DNA from: Haberlea rhodopensis
Lineage: Eukaryota; Streptophyta; Magnoliopsida; Lamiales; Gesneriaceae
Length of the DNA stretch: 64,000 bases
Direction of reading: 5' to 3'
NCBI GenBank assembly: GCA_907163345.1
Contig: CAJQUN010000130.1
Coordinates: 1,696,994-1,760,993, forward strand
The translations under genes and the position numbers were made by a program. The stretch's first letter is position 1. Every line of letters begins with the position of its first letter. The notes below the pieces were generated by a model. The model was given only the letters and a program-made list of their open reading frames with translations, did not search any database and was not told the origin of the DNA. Shown here piece after piece: positions 35,401 through 47,990 of the stretch.

Positions 35401-36700
35401 AGGCCATCGTAGACAATCTGATCCGTAGTCAAACTTCTTCCAGCGGGGGTCGAGACCATAAGAGGCATGGGCGACGGAGAAGTGCATATGTGGTGCCTTT
35501 CAACAAAATTCGTCGACACAAAAGAGTGTGACGCACCTGTGTCTATCAATATAAGAGCAGGGTGCGTAAATAAAAGACACGTACCCGCTATAACCTCCTC
35601 CGGAGCCGCTGTAGCCTGCTCCCTCGTCAAAGCATACACCTGCCCCTGAGGTGGCCCCGTGGGCTGACCTCCATACTGCCTCGGTGCGAAAGGTGGTCGG
35701 TGCTGTGTTGCTCTCTCCGTAGGCCTCCCCGAGGAGTTCTGCTGTCTTCCCCTATTGGGACACTGTCGAGCAAAGTGGCCTTTATCGCCACAGACATAGC
35801 ACCCTACGCAATCCTTTGCCAAATGTGGTTGTCCACAAAGAGTGCACTGAACTCTTCCAGACCTGTCTCCCTGAGGCTGTCCTCTCCCTGATGGAGCATC
35901 ATTCCTACGGTTCCCTTTCCATCTATTCTCGGGCCTCTTGCCACTGAATCTCGACGCTGAAGTGTTTCCTCTAGGCTTAAACTGATCACCCCTGGGTTTC
36001 AAATTGTCAGAAGTGGATTTCTGAGGGGGTGCTGGAGGTGGCACTGCATCAGGATATGCGCCAACTCCCAGTTCGGCTAGTTCAGCTCGTGAAAGCGCAT
36101 CGTCAAAACAGGCAGGGCCATAGGTAATTACCCTGTCATATAGTTCCGGCCTCAAGCCCTTCATGAAATTCCTCATCTTCGCTTGAGGGTTTGCAGCAAT
36201 ATGGGGCACGTAACGCAGTAAGGAACAGTAATGTAGAGCATAATCAGATACAGGCATGGTACCTTGCCTTAAACTGGTAAACTCATCCTCCTTGGCTTGT
36301 CTTGCAGCGGCTGAGAAGTAGCGGGTCAGAAACCGCGTTCGGAACATCTTCCAATTTATTTCCTGCCCCAGAGCCTCTTGCTCAATCACGGTGGTCTTCC
36401 ACCACATAAGTGCCTTCTTGGCTAGCTGAAATTCTGCTAATCTGATCCATGCCGTCTTTGCACAAGGCGCTGCCACAAATATCTGTTCAATCCTCTCCAA
36501 CCATTCCTCAGCTTTTTCCCCTGATTCAGTCCCTTCGAACATCGGGGGTCGGTACATCATAAATTGAGCCAAGCTCAACTCCCCAGGTAGCAACTGTTGT
36601 TCAGAAGGTTCTTCGTCCAAGGCTGGTGGCGGCAATGGATTCGTGCGCCCAGCACTTGCATTTACACTAACGGCGTCACCCACTTCTATATTGCTGCCAT
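32449..36700 (-). pseudogene. Element C gag-pol, multiply broken
   Basis: The start ATG at 36700 now runs into a stop after three codons because one base is lost, while the Gag body is open to about 34890 in another frame. Gag capsid domain, two intact CCHC knuckles (CX2CX3HX4C and CX2CX4HX4C) and PR DTGASHSF are present. Single-base losses lie near 34887 (RT start), 34468 and 33818. A CAG-to-TAG stop is at 33306-33308 (between the IN zinc finger and core), and there is an indel near 32800. RT FIDD, RNase H, and the IN HHCC and D-D-E residues are visible. The chromodomain is absent, removed by the deletion that fuses IN to the 3' LTR. Confidence 0.92.
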
Positions 36701-36887
36701 GCTGCAACACAAGGGTTAATAACAACACCAAAAGCAGTTCATAAAGTACATCGTTAGATAATTAAACATGTTAGCATAACATAGGAACTTCATATGCAAC
36801 ATACATATAAAACATGTTCAAAAGTAAGCACCTAGCCAACTTATTGCTAAGGCTACCCTTCACTCATTCCCAAGTTATCTAACCACT

Positions 36888-36899
36888 ACTCTGATACCA
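36888..36899 (-). promoter_or_regulatory. Primer-binding site of element C
   Basis: TGGTATCAGAGT on the minus strand, four bases from the LTR end. It has one mismatch to the TGGTATCAGAGC seen in the other elements. Confidence 0.85.
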
Positions 36900-36903
36900 C
36901 TAA

Positions 36904-39009
36904 TGTGGGGTCTTCCCACCTTAACAGTGATTAATAGACATAAGAAGGACTAATTATGCATTAATAACGTCTTAAGGTTCTGCTTGTTACATGAGCTAAA
37001 AGGATTTCAGACCAAAAAAAAAGACTTCAAAAAATAATTCATTACATTCCCAAAAGATGGTTAATATTTAGATTTATACTACTCCTAGAGTAGATACTAA
37101 TCGTAACTTGAATCATATACATTCCTGTGTTCCTTGTAGCTCACTGCCTCAACCCGACCCTTAGTCCTTTAGCCCAAAAGCGTACCTACAGGGACAACAC
37201 ATCATAAGCATATACAATTTACTTAGCATCATAAAAAAATCATAGTAAATGCATGGAATATTGGTTAAGTAAATATACTGGTTATTCATTAACTTCTTAT
37301 TGTTGTCCCTGATTCATAATCATGCATATGGGCATCTTACCCTGTGGCATCTTACCACATAACATCGCATGGCTTCTTACCATGTGGGGCATCTTACCCC
37401 GTGGCATCTTACCACAAATAACATCGCATGGCCTCTTACCATGTGGGGCATCTTACCCCGTGGCATCTTACCACAATTAATATCATAGACATCTTATAAA
37501 CATCGTAAACATCTTATAAACATCATACACATCTTATAAACATCATCATTTCATCATGTATACTCATGCAATAAAAGCATAGTCGTAGTGTAAAGATGTG
37601 TTTTACCGTCCGATGCCCGTACGCCTCTTACGTACCATTTCAAAAGGAGAGGAGTCAACAGACTTATCTCCTTGATTGTGCTGGTACCTGGGATGGCTCT
37701 ACACAACCACATAATACAATTTTAGGCACCGAAACGAGAATCGAAATCAAATTACAAAAAGAGAACATAAAATTTTATCACACATGAACAGTGACTACCG
37801 ATCGATCGGTCTCCCTCACCGATGGATCGCTAAATGTTCATCATTTTCTTCATTTTGCTACGGCATTTGCCGATCGATCGGTGTTCATCACCGATCGATC
37901 GGTCGTTGATATTCATGCGAGATTTTCCAGAAATCTCGAACACCTTAATTCACACCCTTCAAACTACTTCATAACATACATACTATGCCTAAACAAGCAT
38001 ATCAATAGCTTCACCATACTTCCATGCATGTATTAAAAATAAAGGTTCACTCATAACTTAAACCGACATGCATTAAAACTACCCTTTTTTATCAATACTC
38101 GCTCAACATTTCTGAAAAACAGGGCATAATTTCATAGTCCAGAATTATTGAACATACATTTTTATGGCAACGAAACTACCACATAGCCCATAGTTAATGA
38201 TTAAACAAATATGCTGGCATTTTCACTAAACTTCCATGTTCGTAATCACGTTAAAGGTTTACCCATAACCTAAGCTAGCATGCTTCAAATTTTCATAATA
38301 AAAGCCCTACCCAACATACAAACAGGGCACTTCCTTGCCCAGATTTTCGAGGAGCCCTTTTTACAACCGAAGATCTAACACATAAAGCATGCAAGTTACT
38401 TAACAAGACATGCTAGGGGCTTCATAAACATCATATAAAAGTACTCATAACAATATTTCATCGAACACTACACTGGCATGCCAAATATGCTACAAAGAAA
38501 ACACATGTATGAAACGAAAAAGCTGGTGAACCAGCGTGATTCCTCACCACTTTTGCTCTCCGATTTTTGTCAAGAAGAGACAAGGAATTTCCGATCACAT
38601 TCCTCCTAGTAGCAGTCCAGATTTCGGACGAAAAGAAGGGAGGAAGAAGGAAGTGTTTGGAAGAGACAAAGTGAGAAATATCTAAGGGCCAACATGCCTA
38701 CTTGGTCAACTATTTTCCAGAAAAACAGGGGAGGGGCGTGGGTTGCTGCAAGTGGGGGGTGGGTGGATGTAGGGTGGTTTTGTGGTGTTTAATTGTGTCC
38801 CGGTATTTCATACGATGTATATAAATATCTCCCCTTGATATTTTATAATTTTACTACATCAATACAACAATTAAAAACACCTAACATGCCCTCTAAACCA
38901 TATCATCATATCATAAATATAACCCCCAATTAAAGTACCACAACCCTCGTAAACACATCGTAAATCATCATCGTAGCACATAATCATATAACATTTCGGG
39001 GGTATTATA
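36904..39009 (-). repeat. 5' LTR of element C (2106 bp)
   Basis: This is the full-length copy. CGATCGATCG palindromes are at about 37799-37905, the GTACGTA box at about 37604-37637, and a hairpin array of roughly 60-bp units at about 37330-37480. CA-rich and TTATAAACATC repeats follow at 37490-37550. Confidence 0.92.
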
Positions 39010-39014
39010 ATTAA

Positions 39015-40344
39015 CCTGGATGCAGGTACAGGGAGCTAGTGGAAGTTCCGGTAGTTGTTATATTCGAGCGAGGGAGGTACTTGCCGCTGTCATATGAAGC
39101 GATGATAGTATGATATTTGCCGCTGTCATGTCTAAGCGAGGTAACATGCCGCTGTCATTGTCGAAGCGAGGGATATCATATGATGCCGCTATATGTCGAA
39201 GCGAGGGGTCCTAAAATTCCGCTGCTATAACAAGACCGGAACAACCACATTATCGATATTGATAGCGATGTCTCATTCCGCTATATTGGTTGGCGATGGT
39301 TCATGCCGCCAAGTGTATTGATAGCGATGTCTCATTCCGCTATATTGGTTGGCGATGGTTCATGCCGCCAAGTGTATTGATAGCGATGTCTCATTCCGCT
39401 ATATTGGTTGGCGATGGTTCATGCCGCCATGTGTATTGATAGCGATGTCTCATTCCGCTATATTGATTGGCGATGGTTTATGCCGCCGGGTACATGTATA
39501 GCGATGCCTCTTTCCGCTATGTCATTGGCGATGACTCATGCTGCCAGACATGTGTTTAGCGATGGTGCATTCCGCTGATTTCATGGTGATGGTTCTTGCC
39601 GCCGATTATATATATAGCGACGTCTCATTCCGCTATTCTGTTGATGGTGAGTATATCAATTTGTGTATTGATATGAAATCATATTTTGTGGAATATTTAT
39701 GTTGAGAGCAGGGACAATTTAAAGGATCAAGTGTGGATCAACTGTGTACAGTAAGTGTTATTACGTCTTGTTGCTTTAAGAATGTATATTCATTGTGATT
39801 ATGGATATTATGTATGCCAGCGTTGGCGATGAGTATTATGTACCGCCGTAGGGCGATGAAGATTGATGCATTGCTATTGTGTTAGCAATGAATATTTTTA
39901 GTACCGCTATTGTGATTAGCGATGAATGCTGTTATACCGCAAATGTGTTAGCAATGAGTATTGATGATGCTTTGATTGCAGATGGCAATAGACGTTGTGC
40001 TATGTACAGTTATGTTATTGCTCATTGGGTATACGTGATTTAGGCCCAAGAGGATATTGGATCGATCCAGGAGGACAAAGTATCGAGGTAAACCGTTTCA
40101 GTTGGTTGAACATATTGATATATGTTGATTCGAGTTACTTTGTTGATTTATATTGATTTTGAAATCATGTACATGTGGAAAAGTTGATAATGGAATTGAA
40201 GTGAAACCTAGATGTGTCATATTCATATTTTGTTGCGGTAATGAGGCAAGAAGGGGTGTAACCTCTGTGATAACACTCTCATATCTACGGTGTGTAGTGA
40301 TGTGATATTGGAAATAGATGTTAATCATTTTGTGATGATAATTA
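39015..40344 (+). other. Element E interior between insertions C and F
   Basis: Non-coding. It starts with CCGCT/AGCG units like those of LTR B (39050-39230), then the 59-bp hairpin array, then more isolated GCGATGA...CCGC units (39820-39950). A CAGGGACAA word near 39713 recalls the LTR inverted-repeat half. The TSD of F (AATTA) is 40340-40344. Confidence 0.7.
39261..39500 (+). repeat. 59-bp tandem repeat with two hairpins per unit
   Basis: Unit starts are 39261, 39320, 39379 and 39438, an exact 59-bp period, with degenerate continuation to about 39640. Each unit has an AGCG...CGCT stem and a TTGGCG...CGCCAA stem. Confidence 0.92.
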
Positions 40345-40713
40345 TGTTAGCATAAATGCCCAGCAAGCCAATGTTGGCCCGATGGGCTTTATGGACCCTA
40401 GCCCAATTAGCTAACCACTATAAATATAACCTTGTCTAGGGTTAAATCATAAGAATTTCATTCACTCTCATAGAAACGCTAACACCAAACTAGCACTGGT
40501 GTTGGCTTGTAGATCTGGTGAGGTTGATTGGACTCGAGGGACTACCGCTATCAGATTCACATCGGTGAACGGTAATCTCTTTTCGTGCATTAATATTCGA
40601 TATTTGCATGTTTATATATGAATCAGGCGCGATCGACCGTCCCTGGGTCAGATCTGTTTATTGTATTATTTCCGATGCGTTTGGATCTGGCGCCGGGGTA
40701 CGGAAACCCAACA
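40345..40713 (+). repeat. 5' LTR of copia F (369 bp)
   Basis: It starts TGTTAGCATAAATG and ends ACCCAACA next to the PBS. Confidence 0.93.
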
Positions 40714-43085
40714 GTGGTATCAGAGCCAGGTTGCGCTTTGATTCATATATTTGATAATTAATTTTTATTAGATTGTTTCCCGATAATCGTGTTTAAATTT
40801 CACAAATTTTGGAATCCAGAAAATACAGAAATTGAGTTAAAAGGAGTTTTAACTTCAAACCCACAAATTGACCGAGCCGGAAATCGTTTCTGGTCGTCAC
40901 CTCCGTGGAGCACCGGCGGTCGGCGGTTCGCTGCAAGTCTCGTGCGGCGGCGACGCGGCAGAGAATAGTTCTCCGCCATCGTGCGCTGCCTGCGTAGCAT
41001 GCGCAACCGGCCACTGGTTTTTCCTCCCATATTCACGGCCGTGCAGCGTAGAGGTATATTCACGAGCAGGCTGAGTGGAACGCAGGCGACGTGCATGGAT
41101 GGCTTGCGTCCGTCGAGCAGCAGCGACAAAACGTTTGCCGCTGCCATGTTAGATCTGCACGAAGCTTTGCGCGGCGGTGGCAACGAAATTTGTTGCAGCA
41201 CGGCCGCCATGAACGCTAGCGTGAAGCTTCGGGATGCGAGATCCCGGTGGCAAAGCAAAAGCGTGGTCGGCCCTTGGAGGCGGCGGCGGCTGCTACTGAA
41301 TGCTAGGGTTTGAGAAACCCTAATATTTATTTGGGAGGGATGATAAACAGTGCATTTGCCCTAATTTTCGTTTTTTTTAAAAAAAAAAAAAATTATTTTT
41401 ATTAAATCCGAAAATAGGGTATTTTGGGTTGAAATTGATTTTCTAATTTATGTTCCAAATTGTTTGGAGTCAATAAATTATTTTGGGTCATTTTAGATGT
41501 TTTATCCGGATATTATTTTTGAAATAAATCATAATACTTAATTTATTAAAAATGTGATTTTTAATTTATTAAATGTAAAATAGAGATTTTACAATTAGTT
41601 GAAAATTTAATTAATTGAAAATTGAATGAAAATGTTTCATTTAATTTGTTAATTTTATTTTTGGCTAATATTATGATTTGGGGTAAAATAGTGATTTTAC
41701 CAAGTAATTGAAAATTTAATTAACTGAAAATTAAATGAAAGTGTTTCGTTTAATTGTTAATTTATTTTCGATTATCATTATGATTAAAGGTAAAATAGTG
41801 ATTTTACCAATTAATTGAAATGTAATTAATTAAAAATTAAATAAAATGGTTTTATTTAATTTGTTAATTTCATTTTCAATTAATGATGCGATTAGTAGGG
41901 AAACGATAGAATAAATTAATTATTGTGCTCTAATTACATGTGATGTGATTAGTACAATTACATGTGATGTAATTGATTAGTTTAATGTTTAATTACATAT
42001 GTTGTGATTGCATGATGGATGATTACGGGCCTTGACCAATGTGTTTAGGTGAATGTTTAGGTTTTTATTGTTTCATTATAATTGTGTTTTTGGTTATCGG
42101 GCCTGCGAGCCTGCTCTCTCTATTTTCTGATGTATCCCACCCCGGATTTGTATCCCTATTCTCTTGTTTGCACGATTTAAATGTAAAATCTTTAGAATTA
42201 GTGGGAGATCGAGATTGAAGATGGAGCATCAAGAATCAAGACATGTATAATGGAAGCAAAAATGTAATAGGATTGCATTACATACCTGCATCACCTTAGA
42301 CAGACTTGTGATCAACGTATGGCTCACGTGGATCAATTAGGAAAAGGCCGTAATCGTCCATATTTATTATTATTATGCATATGATGTATGATAAATGTTT
42401 GTTTGTATGTTTTATTAGTACATGTGACTGCATGAATAAAACATAGTTGCATGAATCCGGCAAACAAACCAACAAGTACTGGATGAGATTTGAAAATTGT
42501 TAAATCCCTCTTTTGAATATGATTCAAAATTTTTTAATATCAAACTGTAAAGGGAGCTCAAAGGAGTTTGTTGTTTCCTGTCTTCCATCAACAGTTAAGC
42601 CATGAGACGCTACTTGTGTCAGTTGTCTTGTCTCACCCTCGTGGGGGGCATCTGGCATGGGAAAACTGTGTGTTTAACTGCCACTTAATTATGGATAGGG
42701 TTCTGCTAACCTTTAAGATTACTCACCCTCGTGGGGTCTTATTGGCGGACATTACCATCCGTGGGATGGGTTAGTTTGACGTGAGAAGGCATAATTGGCC
42801 TGCCTCCGTAGGGTTATGCCAATCACGAGACGAAAATCTTGGGGGTTGCATATGATGCAATTGTGAGCTACCTTTAGTATCATGAGGTCGGCTGGACCCT
42901 CGCCCGGGGCTATCATGAGCTAGTTGGACTCCAAGCCCACTAAGCAATACGATTTTCCGTTCATTTGTCATGAGGGTGATGAATTCGAAAAATTTAGTGG
43001 GAGCATTCAATAACTAAAGTCCATAGTTTTTGAATTAATTAATAATCAAACGGTTTGCATGTATTTTCTGTTTATTCTCAGTATT
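40714..43085 (+). other. Copia F leader with GC-rich island
   Basis: Long untranslated region. 40860-41320 is GC-rich, with overlapping ORFs on both strands and no recognisable protein. It ends in one inverted telo-box, CTAGGGTTTGAGAAACCCTA (41303-41322). AT-rich DNA follows (41330-42020), then repeated CTCACCCTCGTGGGG words (42631 and 42721). A TTAGTGGGAGCAT motif near 42992 is shared with copia G. Confidence 0.7.
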
Positions 43086-46000
43086 GTGATTGCCGTGAAT
43101 CCGATTGCATCAATTCTCGATACAAACAAAGTAACCGCACCAAATTATTCTGATTGACTATTATTTTAAAATAGTGCTTGCTTCTAAAAGATTGCTATAT
43201 ACCTTTGGTGGGAGCCTCCTGTTGAAGTGTCTCCTGGTTCGTCTCATGAAGAGATTGCCACACTTGAGAAGTGATGGGACGAATATCTCTAGACTATGTG
43301 CTATATGATAGCATCAATGTCACCAATGAGTTTCAACACAGATATGAGAAATTTGTTCACATTGCTGATATTTTCCAACACCTACAATGTTGTTTGGTGA
43401 ACAGACGCGATTACTGAGACTCGCGATTTCAAAAGAGCTATTTTCATTTCACATGCGAGATGGGGCTTCGGTCTATGAGCATGGTGTAAGAAAAATATCT
43501 CTTGTTGAGAAATTGGAAAATCTGAATGTGACAAATCCTCATTAACTGGCTATAGATTTGATCTTAGAGTCAAAATGTTGGAAACTATGAGTCCTTGATT
43601 CAAAAGGAGAAACGTGTTCTTCTTGTCGAATCTTCCACCAATGGTAGGAAGAGTTCAAGGATAAAGAAGAGGAAGGGAAATGGTTCCCAACCTTGAAAGA
43701 CGAAAAAGGATATAGTAGCAACTAAGAAAGGAGAGGCATCTATGTTTTCACTGTTGGTCACTAGCGCAAAATTGTAAGGAATACATATACTAGAAGCGTT
43801 CTAGAAATGGTATGTTATATATTAAAATTAAATGTTTCTATTGGTTCTACTTCTTTGGTATATGATGCCAGTTCTACTTCTACTTTTTTGCAAAGAGTTG
43901 CATGTGATGTGAAGAAGTAGAGAGCCCTAGGAAGGTGAACCTACATGAGGCTAAGCATTGTAGCAAGAGTCGTTGCAATGGCTGTTTGAAACATTTATTT
44001 AATATAAAATCTTGAACTGGTTAGGAACTGGTTTGAGCAATTATTTATTTGTTCTAGATTTAATCATGAACATTGTTCCTATTTTGATAGAGAATGATAT
44101 TCTTTTAAATATGCGAATGTGATTTGCATTATTTTTAAGAATGCATGTTTTATTGAATCTGGTGAACTTATGAATGATTAGTATGATTATATTCAAAGAA
44201 TATAAAAAGAATGATAACTTAAATCCAACATATATTTAGCATGTGCTGAATGTCCATTGAATTTGATTCATATGGACGTATGTGGAGCACTAAATGTTAG
44301 TGCAAGATGATGTTGAGTTATCTTAAAGAGAATGTGATTCTCTCTGAGTAACTCTCTAAAGTTACATATTTGTTGAATATAATTCATACCAATGCAGTGA
44401 CCAAAACTCCATATACGATATGGATTGAAAAATAATCCAAATTTATATTTTGAGATTGTTCTGCTTATGTGAAGCAGCCAGTGGGAGATGAGTTGGATAG
44501 TTGATCCATCTTATGTTATGTTGTGGAAATTTATATTATCAATTGCAGGCAAAGAGTTTGTTTCGCAAGTGCAATCTTTCTAGAGAAAATGTTTCTATTA
44601 GAAAGGATGACAACATAATATAACTTGAAAGGGTTCAAGAACCACAAACCACTAGAAAAGTGAAAACGGTGAAATTAATTGAGTCAATCATAACCTTTGA
44701 TTTACACGCACGAAGGAGATTTGAAAATGTTTCAAGAACTCCTGATAAATTGAATTTACTCCTAGAAAGTAGTCAAAATGATTTTGACCATGGATGTGAT
44801 CCTAGAACTTTCAAGGAGACGATGTTGGACATCGTTTTGGGATATTGGCGAGATGCCGTGAAATTTGAAATAGACTCCATGTACTCCAATAAGGTATGGG
44901 CCTTAGTAGATCCTCTTTGGGAATTGTTCTCATTGGCTGCATGGATTTACAAGTGAAAGATTGGAGTGGATGGGAAGGTAGTGACCTTCAAAGCTTGACT
45001 CGTGAGAAACGATTATTCTCATAGGCAAAGAGTTGTTTATGAGAAAATTTTCATCGGTTATGATGCTATAGTCTATTTAGATTTTATTAGTTATATCTTT
45101 ATATTATGAATATGAGATATGAGTAATGGATGTGAACACAACATTTCTCAGTTGTGGCATTGAGGTAGAAATGTAGTAGCCAGATGTGTTTACAACTTCT
45201 TGGAGTGAACAAAAGGTTTGCAAACTCCAGAGGTCCATTTACGGGCCTAAGAAGGCATCCCAAAGTTTAAACTTCCATTTTGATAACATTATCAAAGTGT
45301 TTGGTTTTGTTATAAATCCGGAAGTGGCATGTGTGTGCAAAAAGGTTAGTGGGAGCACGGTTACATTTGTGATGCTTTAAGTCGATTATATCATGCTCAT
45401 TGTGAATGGTATTGGATTAATCAATTAAAGCATGATTATCTACTAATTTCTCCATGTAAGATTGGGAGAAGCGTCATACGTGCTTAGCATAAGGATCTAT
45501 AGGGATAGATCTAAAGGATGCTTGAGATCTCTCAATCTAGGTACATAAACACTGTGCTAAAAGGGTTTAGCATAGAATAGTCGAAAAATGAGTTACTTCA
45601 TATTATGTCATAGTATTCATCTCTCGAGTCAATGGGCCGTAAGATTGATGAGGAGAGAGAAAAGATGACATTGGTACCTTATATTTGTACTTTTAATAGC
45701 ATATTGTATGCTATGGTATGTACTTGGCCTGATGTATGTTCTTAGAGTAATGGGCAGACATCAGACAGATCCCAGTGAAGGTCACTGGAAAACTGTGAAA
45801 ATAATCCTCAAGTTCTTATGAAGAACTTATGATATGTTCATGGTTTTTGGATCTGTAAGTGGAGAAATAAAAGTTGAAGCTAAGCTGATGCTGGTTTTTT
45901 AAATTGGATGTAGATGATACCATATCGATGTTCGGATTTGTATTTAAGCTCAATGATGGTGATGTCTCTTGGAAACGTTCCAAGCAAGACACCACATTGG

Positions 46001-46340
46001 ATTCCACCACTGAAGTTGAATACATTGCAGCATACGATGCAGCAAAGAGGCAGTTTGGATAAGAAATTTCATCCAAGAGTTGGGTGTAATTTCTAGTGCA
46101 GTTGACACAGTCTCTGTGTACTGTGACAACATTTGAGCTATTATGAATAGCCAAGATCTCATCAGGATCCAAACATATATTGAGAAAATACTATCTAATG
46201 AGACAGATGGTAGACGCGACATTATTATCGAGAGAATCGCTTCAACAGAAAAATATAGTGAATCCACTGACAAAGCATTTACAATGATTGGTGTCTGGTA
46301 GACATCTTGGGAAGATGGTCTTAAGACACATGAGTAGTTG
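43086..46340 (+). pseudogene. Copia F gag-pol remnant
   Basis: Fragments appear in copia order, broken by many stops. A Gag N-terminal block (PIASILDTNK, 43095-43130) and further Gag run to about 43560, with a knuckle-like segment near 43720-43770. A protease-like segment lies near 43850. Integrase is only a start (LIHMDVCGA, about 44260-44290) and a late piece (about 44370-44470), so most of the core is gone. RT blocks are at about 44790-45400 (DSMYSNKVWALVDP, then the QKVCKLQRSIYG region). RNase H is at about 45930-46330 (SWKRSKQDTT, DSTTEVEYIAA). It is clearly dead and much more decayed than the Tekay copies. Confidence 0.85.
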
Positions 46341-47717
46341 GCTTTGGGAAAGTGAAAGATATTGTTGTCATACATGATTAAGTAAATCAATAGTTGATTG
46401 ATTGTACTTATAATCTTATTATGACAAATCTTTGTTTGAATATTAATATATATGGCACTTCTTCATCTGTTTACCCATGCATCTTGATGCATTGATGAAG
46501 TCCTTGAGATTGCTATAGTCCATAGAATGTGGTTACGCATATGATGGTGACTATGAAATACATTCTCGACTGCGATTTCTAAATGTTCCTGGTCGATGAG
46601 CCTTCGAGAATGGGATATCGATATATGCTCGTTAGAGACTGGTATTCACGATGTGTCTAGTGTAGTGCGCCGCGTTTCATCGGCGTTGGCTTAGAGAAGT
46701 CAGCACACATGAATAGGTGCTCATTAGGAATGAGTTCACTGAACGACCCTACTCGGAATTCTATAAGTGGTTACCATTTGTCGAGTATAGAATTTCTAGT
46801 CATAGTTGTGCACCATTACTCCTCATGACCCGAGGCGTCATTGAGGTCTTGATAGATAGCTGTGTACTTTGATTTAATGACTGATCACATGTGGGTCATA
46901 AAGTCATTATTTTGGGTATCCAGTGATGCTGTCAGAGGCCTATGATTGTCGTTGGGGATTCACCACTGGTCTTGATGAACCAGGATGTCCTATGTGTTTT
47001 TCTATATATGATTCGAGGAATCTCTGGCCAGAGTGGGTTGTGCTTGTGAAAAATGAGTTTTTCATATACGCACACAATGAATCATATAACGTGAAACAAA
47101 TACATAGTTATTGAAATCATAACGGGTCTCGATCAACCAATGCCCTAGATTCAATCGGGACATATTGAGTGAAAGGAATGTACTGCACGCTAACTATGGC
47201 TGACAGGTTCTCGTACGTTGCTAGTCATTTGTATCTAGGTCTTCGTGAAGCGCAGATGCTAGGCGCTACCCACGATCGGTAGGTTGTAGCTGGAATTATA
47301 TTTCAGCCATTGTCTATTAAAGGAGTTTAATTGACAATGAGGCATTCAGGGTAAGCCCAAAGAAGTTGTTTGACTTCTAAAATCACAAAGGTTGTGTCCT
47401 ACTGCTATGATACACTTGAGCCTCACTGGGTCACAATCAACCGGCCGCCGATCTATCGATGAGAATTGAGACTTAAATGTTAAGTGCTCAAACTGAGTGA
47501 TTTAGAATAGATGAATTTAATTTTTGAAAGCTCCTCAATTTAGTGGAGTTCTATATTTGAAATTGTTTCATTTATAGAAAGTTCTAAAATTAAATCATTT
47601 GATATATTTATGTCTCATAATTATGTACATTGGTAGTACATCAAGTTGTTCAATTAGATTGAGTTACTTGGATTATGAGTTTGTAGTTTTGTGTTGGCTT
47701 TTGGGCAAGTGGGAGAT
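46341..47717 (+). other. Copia F 3' untranslated region
   Basis: About 1.4 kb between the RNase H remnant and the 3' LTR with no credible gene. It ends in the PPT just before TGTTAGC at 47718. Confidence 0.65.
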
Positions 47718-47985
47718 TGTTAGCATAAATGGCCAGCAAGCCAATGTTGGCCCGATGGGCTTTATGGACCCTAGCCCAATTAGCTAACCACTATAAATAT
47801 AACATTGTCTAGGGTTAAATCATAAGAATTTCATTCACTCTCATAGAAACGCTAACACCAAACTAGCACTGGTGTTTGCATGTTTATATATGAATCAGGC
47901 GCGATCGACCGTCCCTGGGTCAGATCTGTTTATTGTATTATTTCCGCTGCGTTTGGATCTGGCGCCAGGGTACGGAAACCCAACA
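47718..47985 (+). repeat. 3' LTR of copia F, internally deleted (268 bp)
   Basis: It is otherwise close to the 5' LTR but lacks about 101 bp between GCACTGGTGTT and TGCATGTTTATA (junction near 47875). The ends are intact. Confidence 0.92.
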
Positions 47986-47990
47986 AATTA

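Larger units (their letters stand above)
30920..39009 (-). mobile_element. Tekay-type element C with internal deletions
   Basis: On the minus strand: 5' LTR 36904-39009, PBS, gag-pol, truncated 3' LTR 30920-32453. ATTAA flanks both ends (30915-30919 and 39010-39014). The LTRs differ by about 1% by eye in the shared part. The LTR start reads TATAATACC instead of the TGTAATACC found in D, a change at the terminal dinucleotide. Confidence 0.93.
40345..47985 (+). mobile_element. Ty1/copia element F, degenerate
   Basis: LTRs are at 40345-40713 and 47718-47985, with the PBS (TGGTATCAGAGCC) at 40715-40727. The PPT AAGTGGGAGA abuts the 3' LTR, and the TSD AATTA is at 40340-40344 and 47986-47990. The coding region is recognisable but saturated with stops and frameshifts. 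Confidence 0.93.

Noticed and set aside
40793..41313. Possible captured host exon (several ORFs, both strands)
   Set aside because: GC-rich leader of copia F. The ORFs overlap in several frames and no domain is recognisable.
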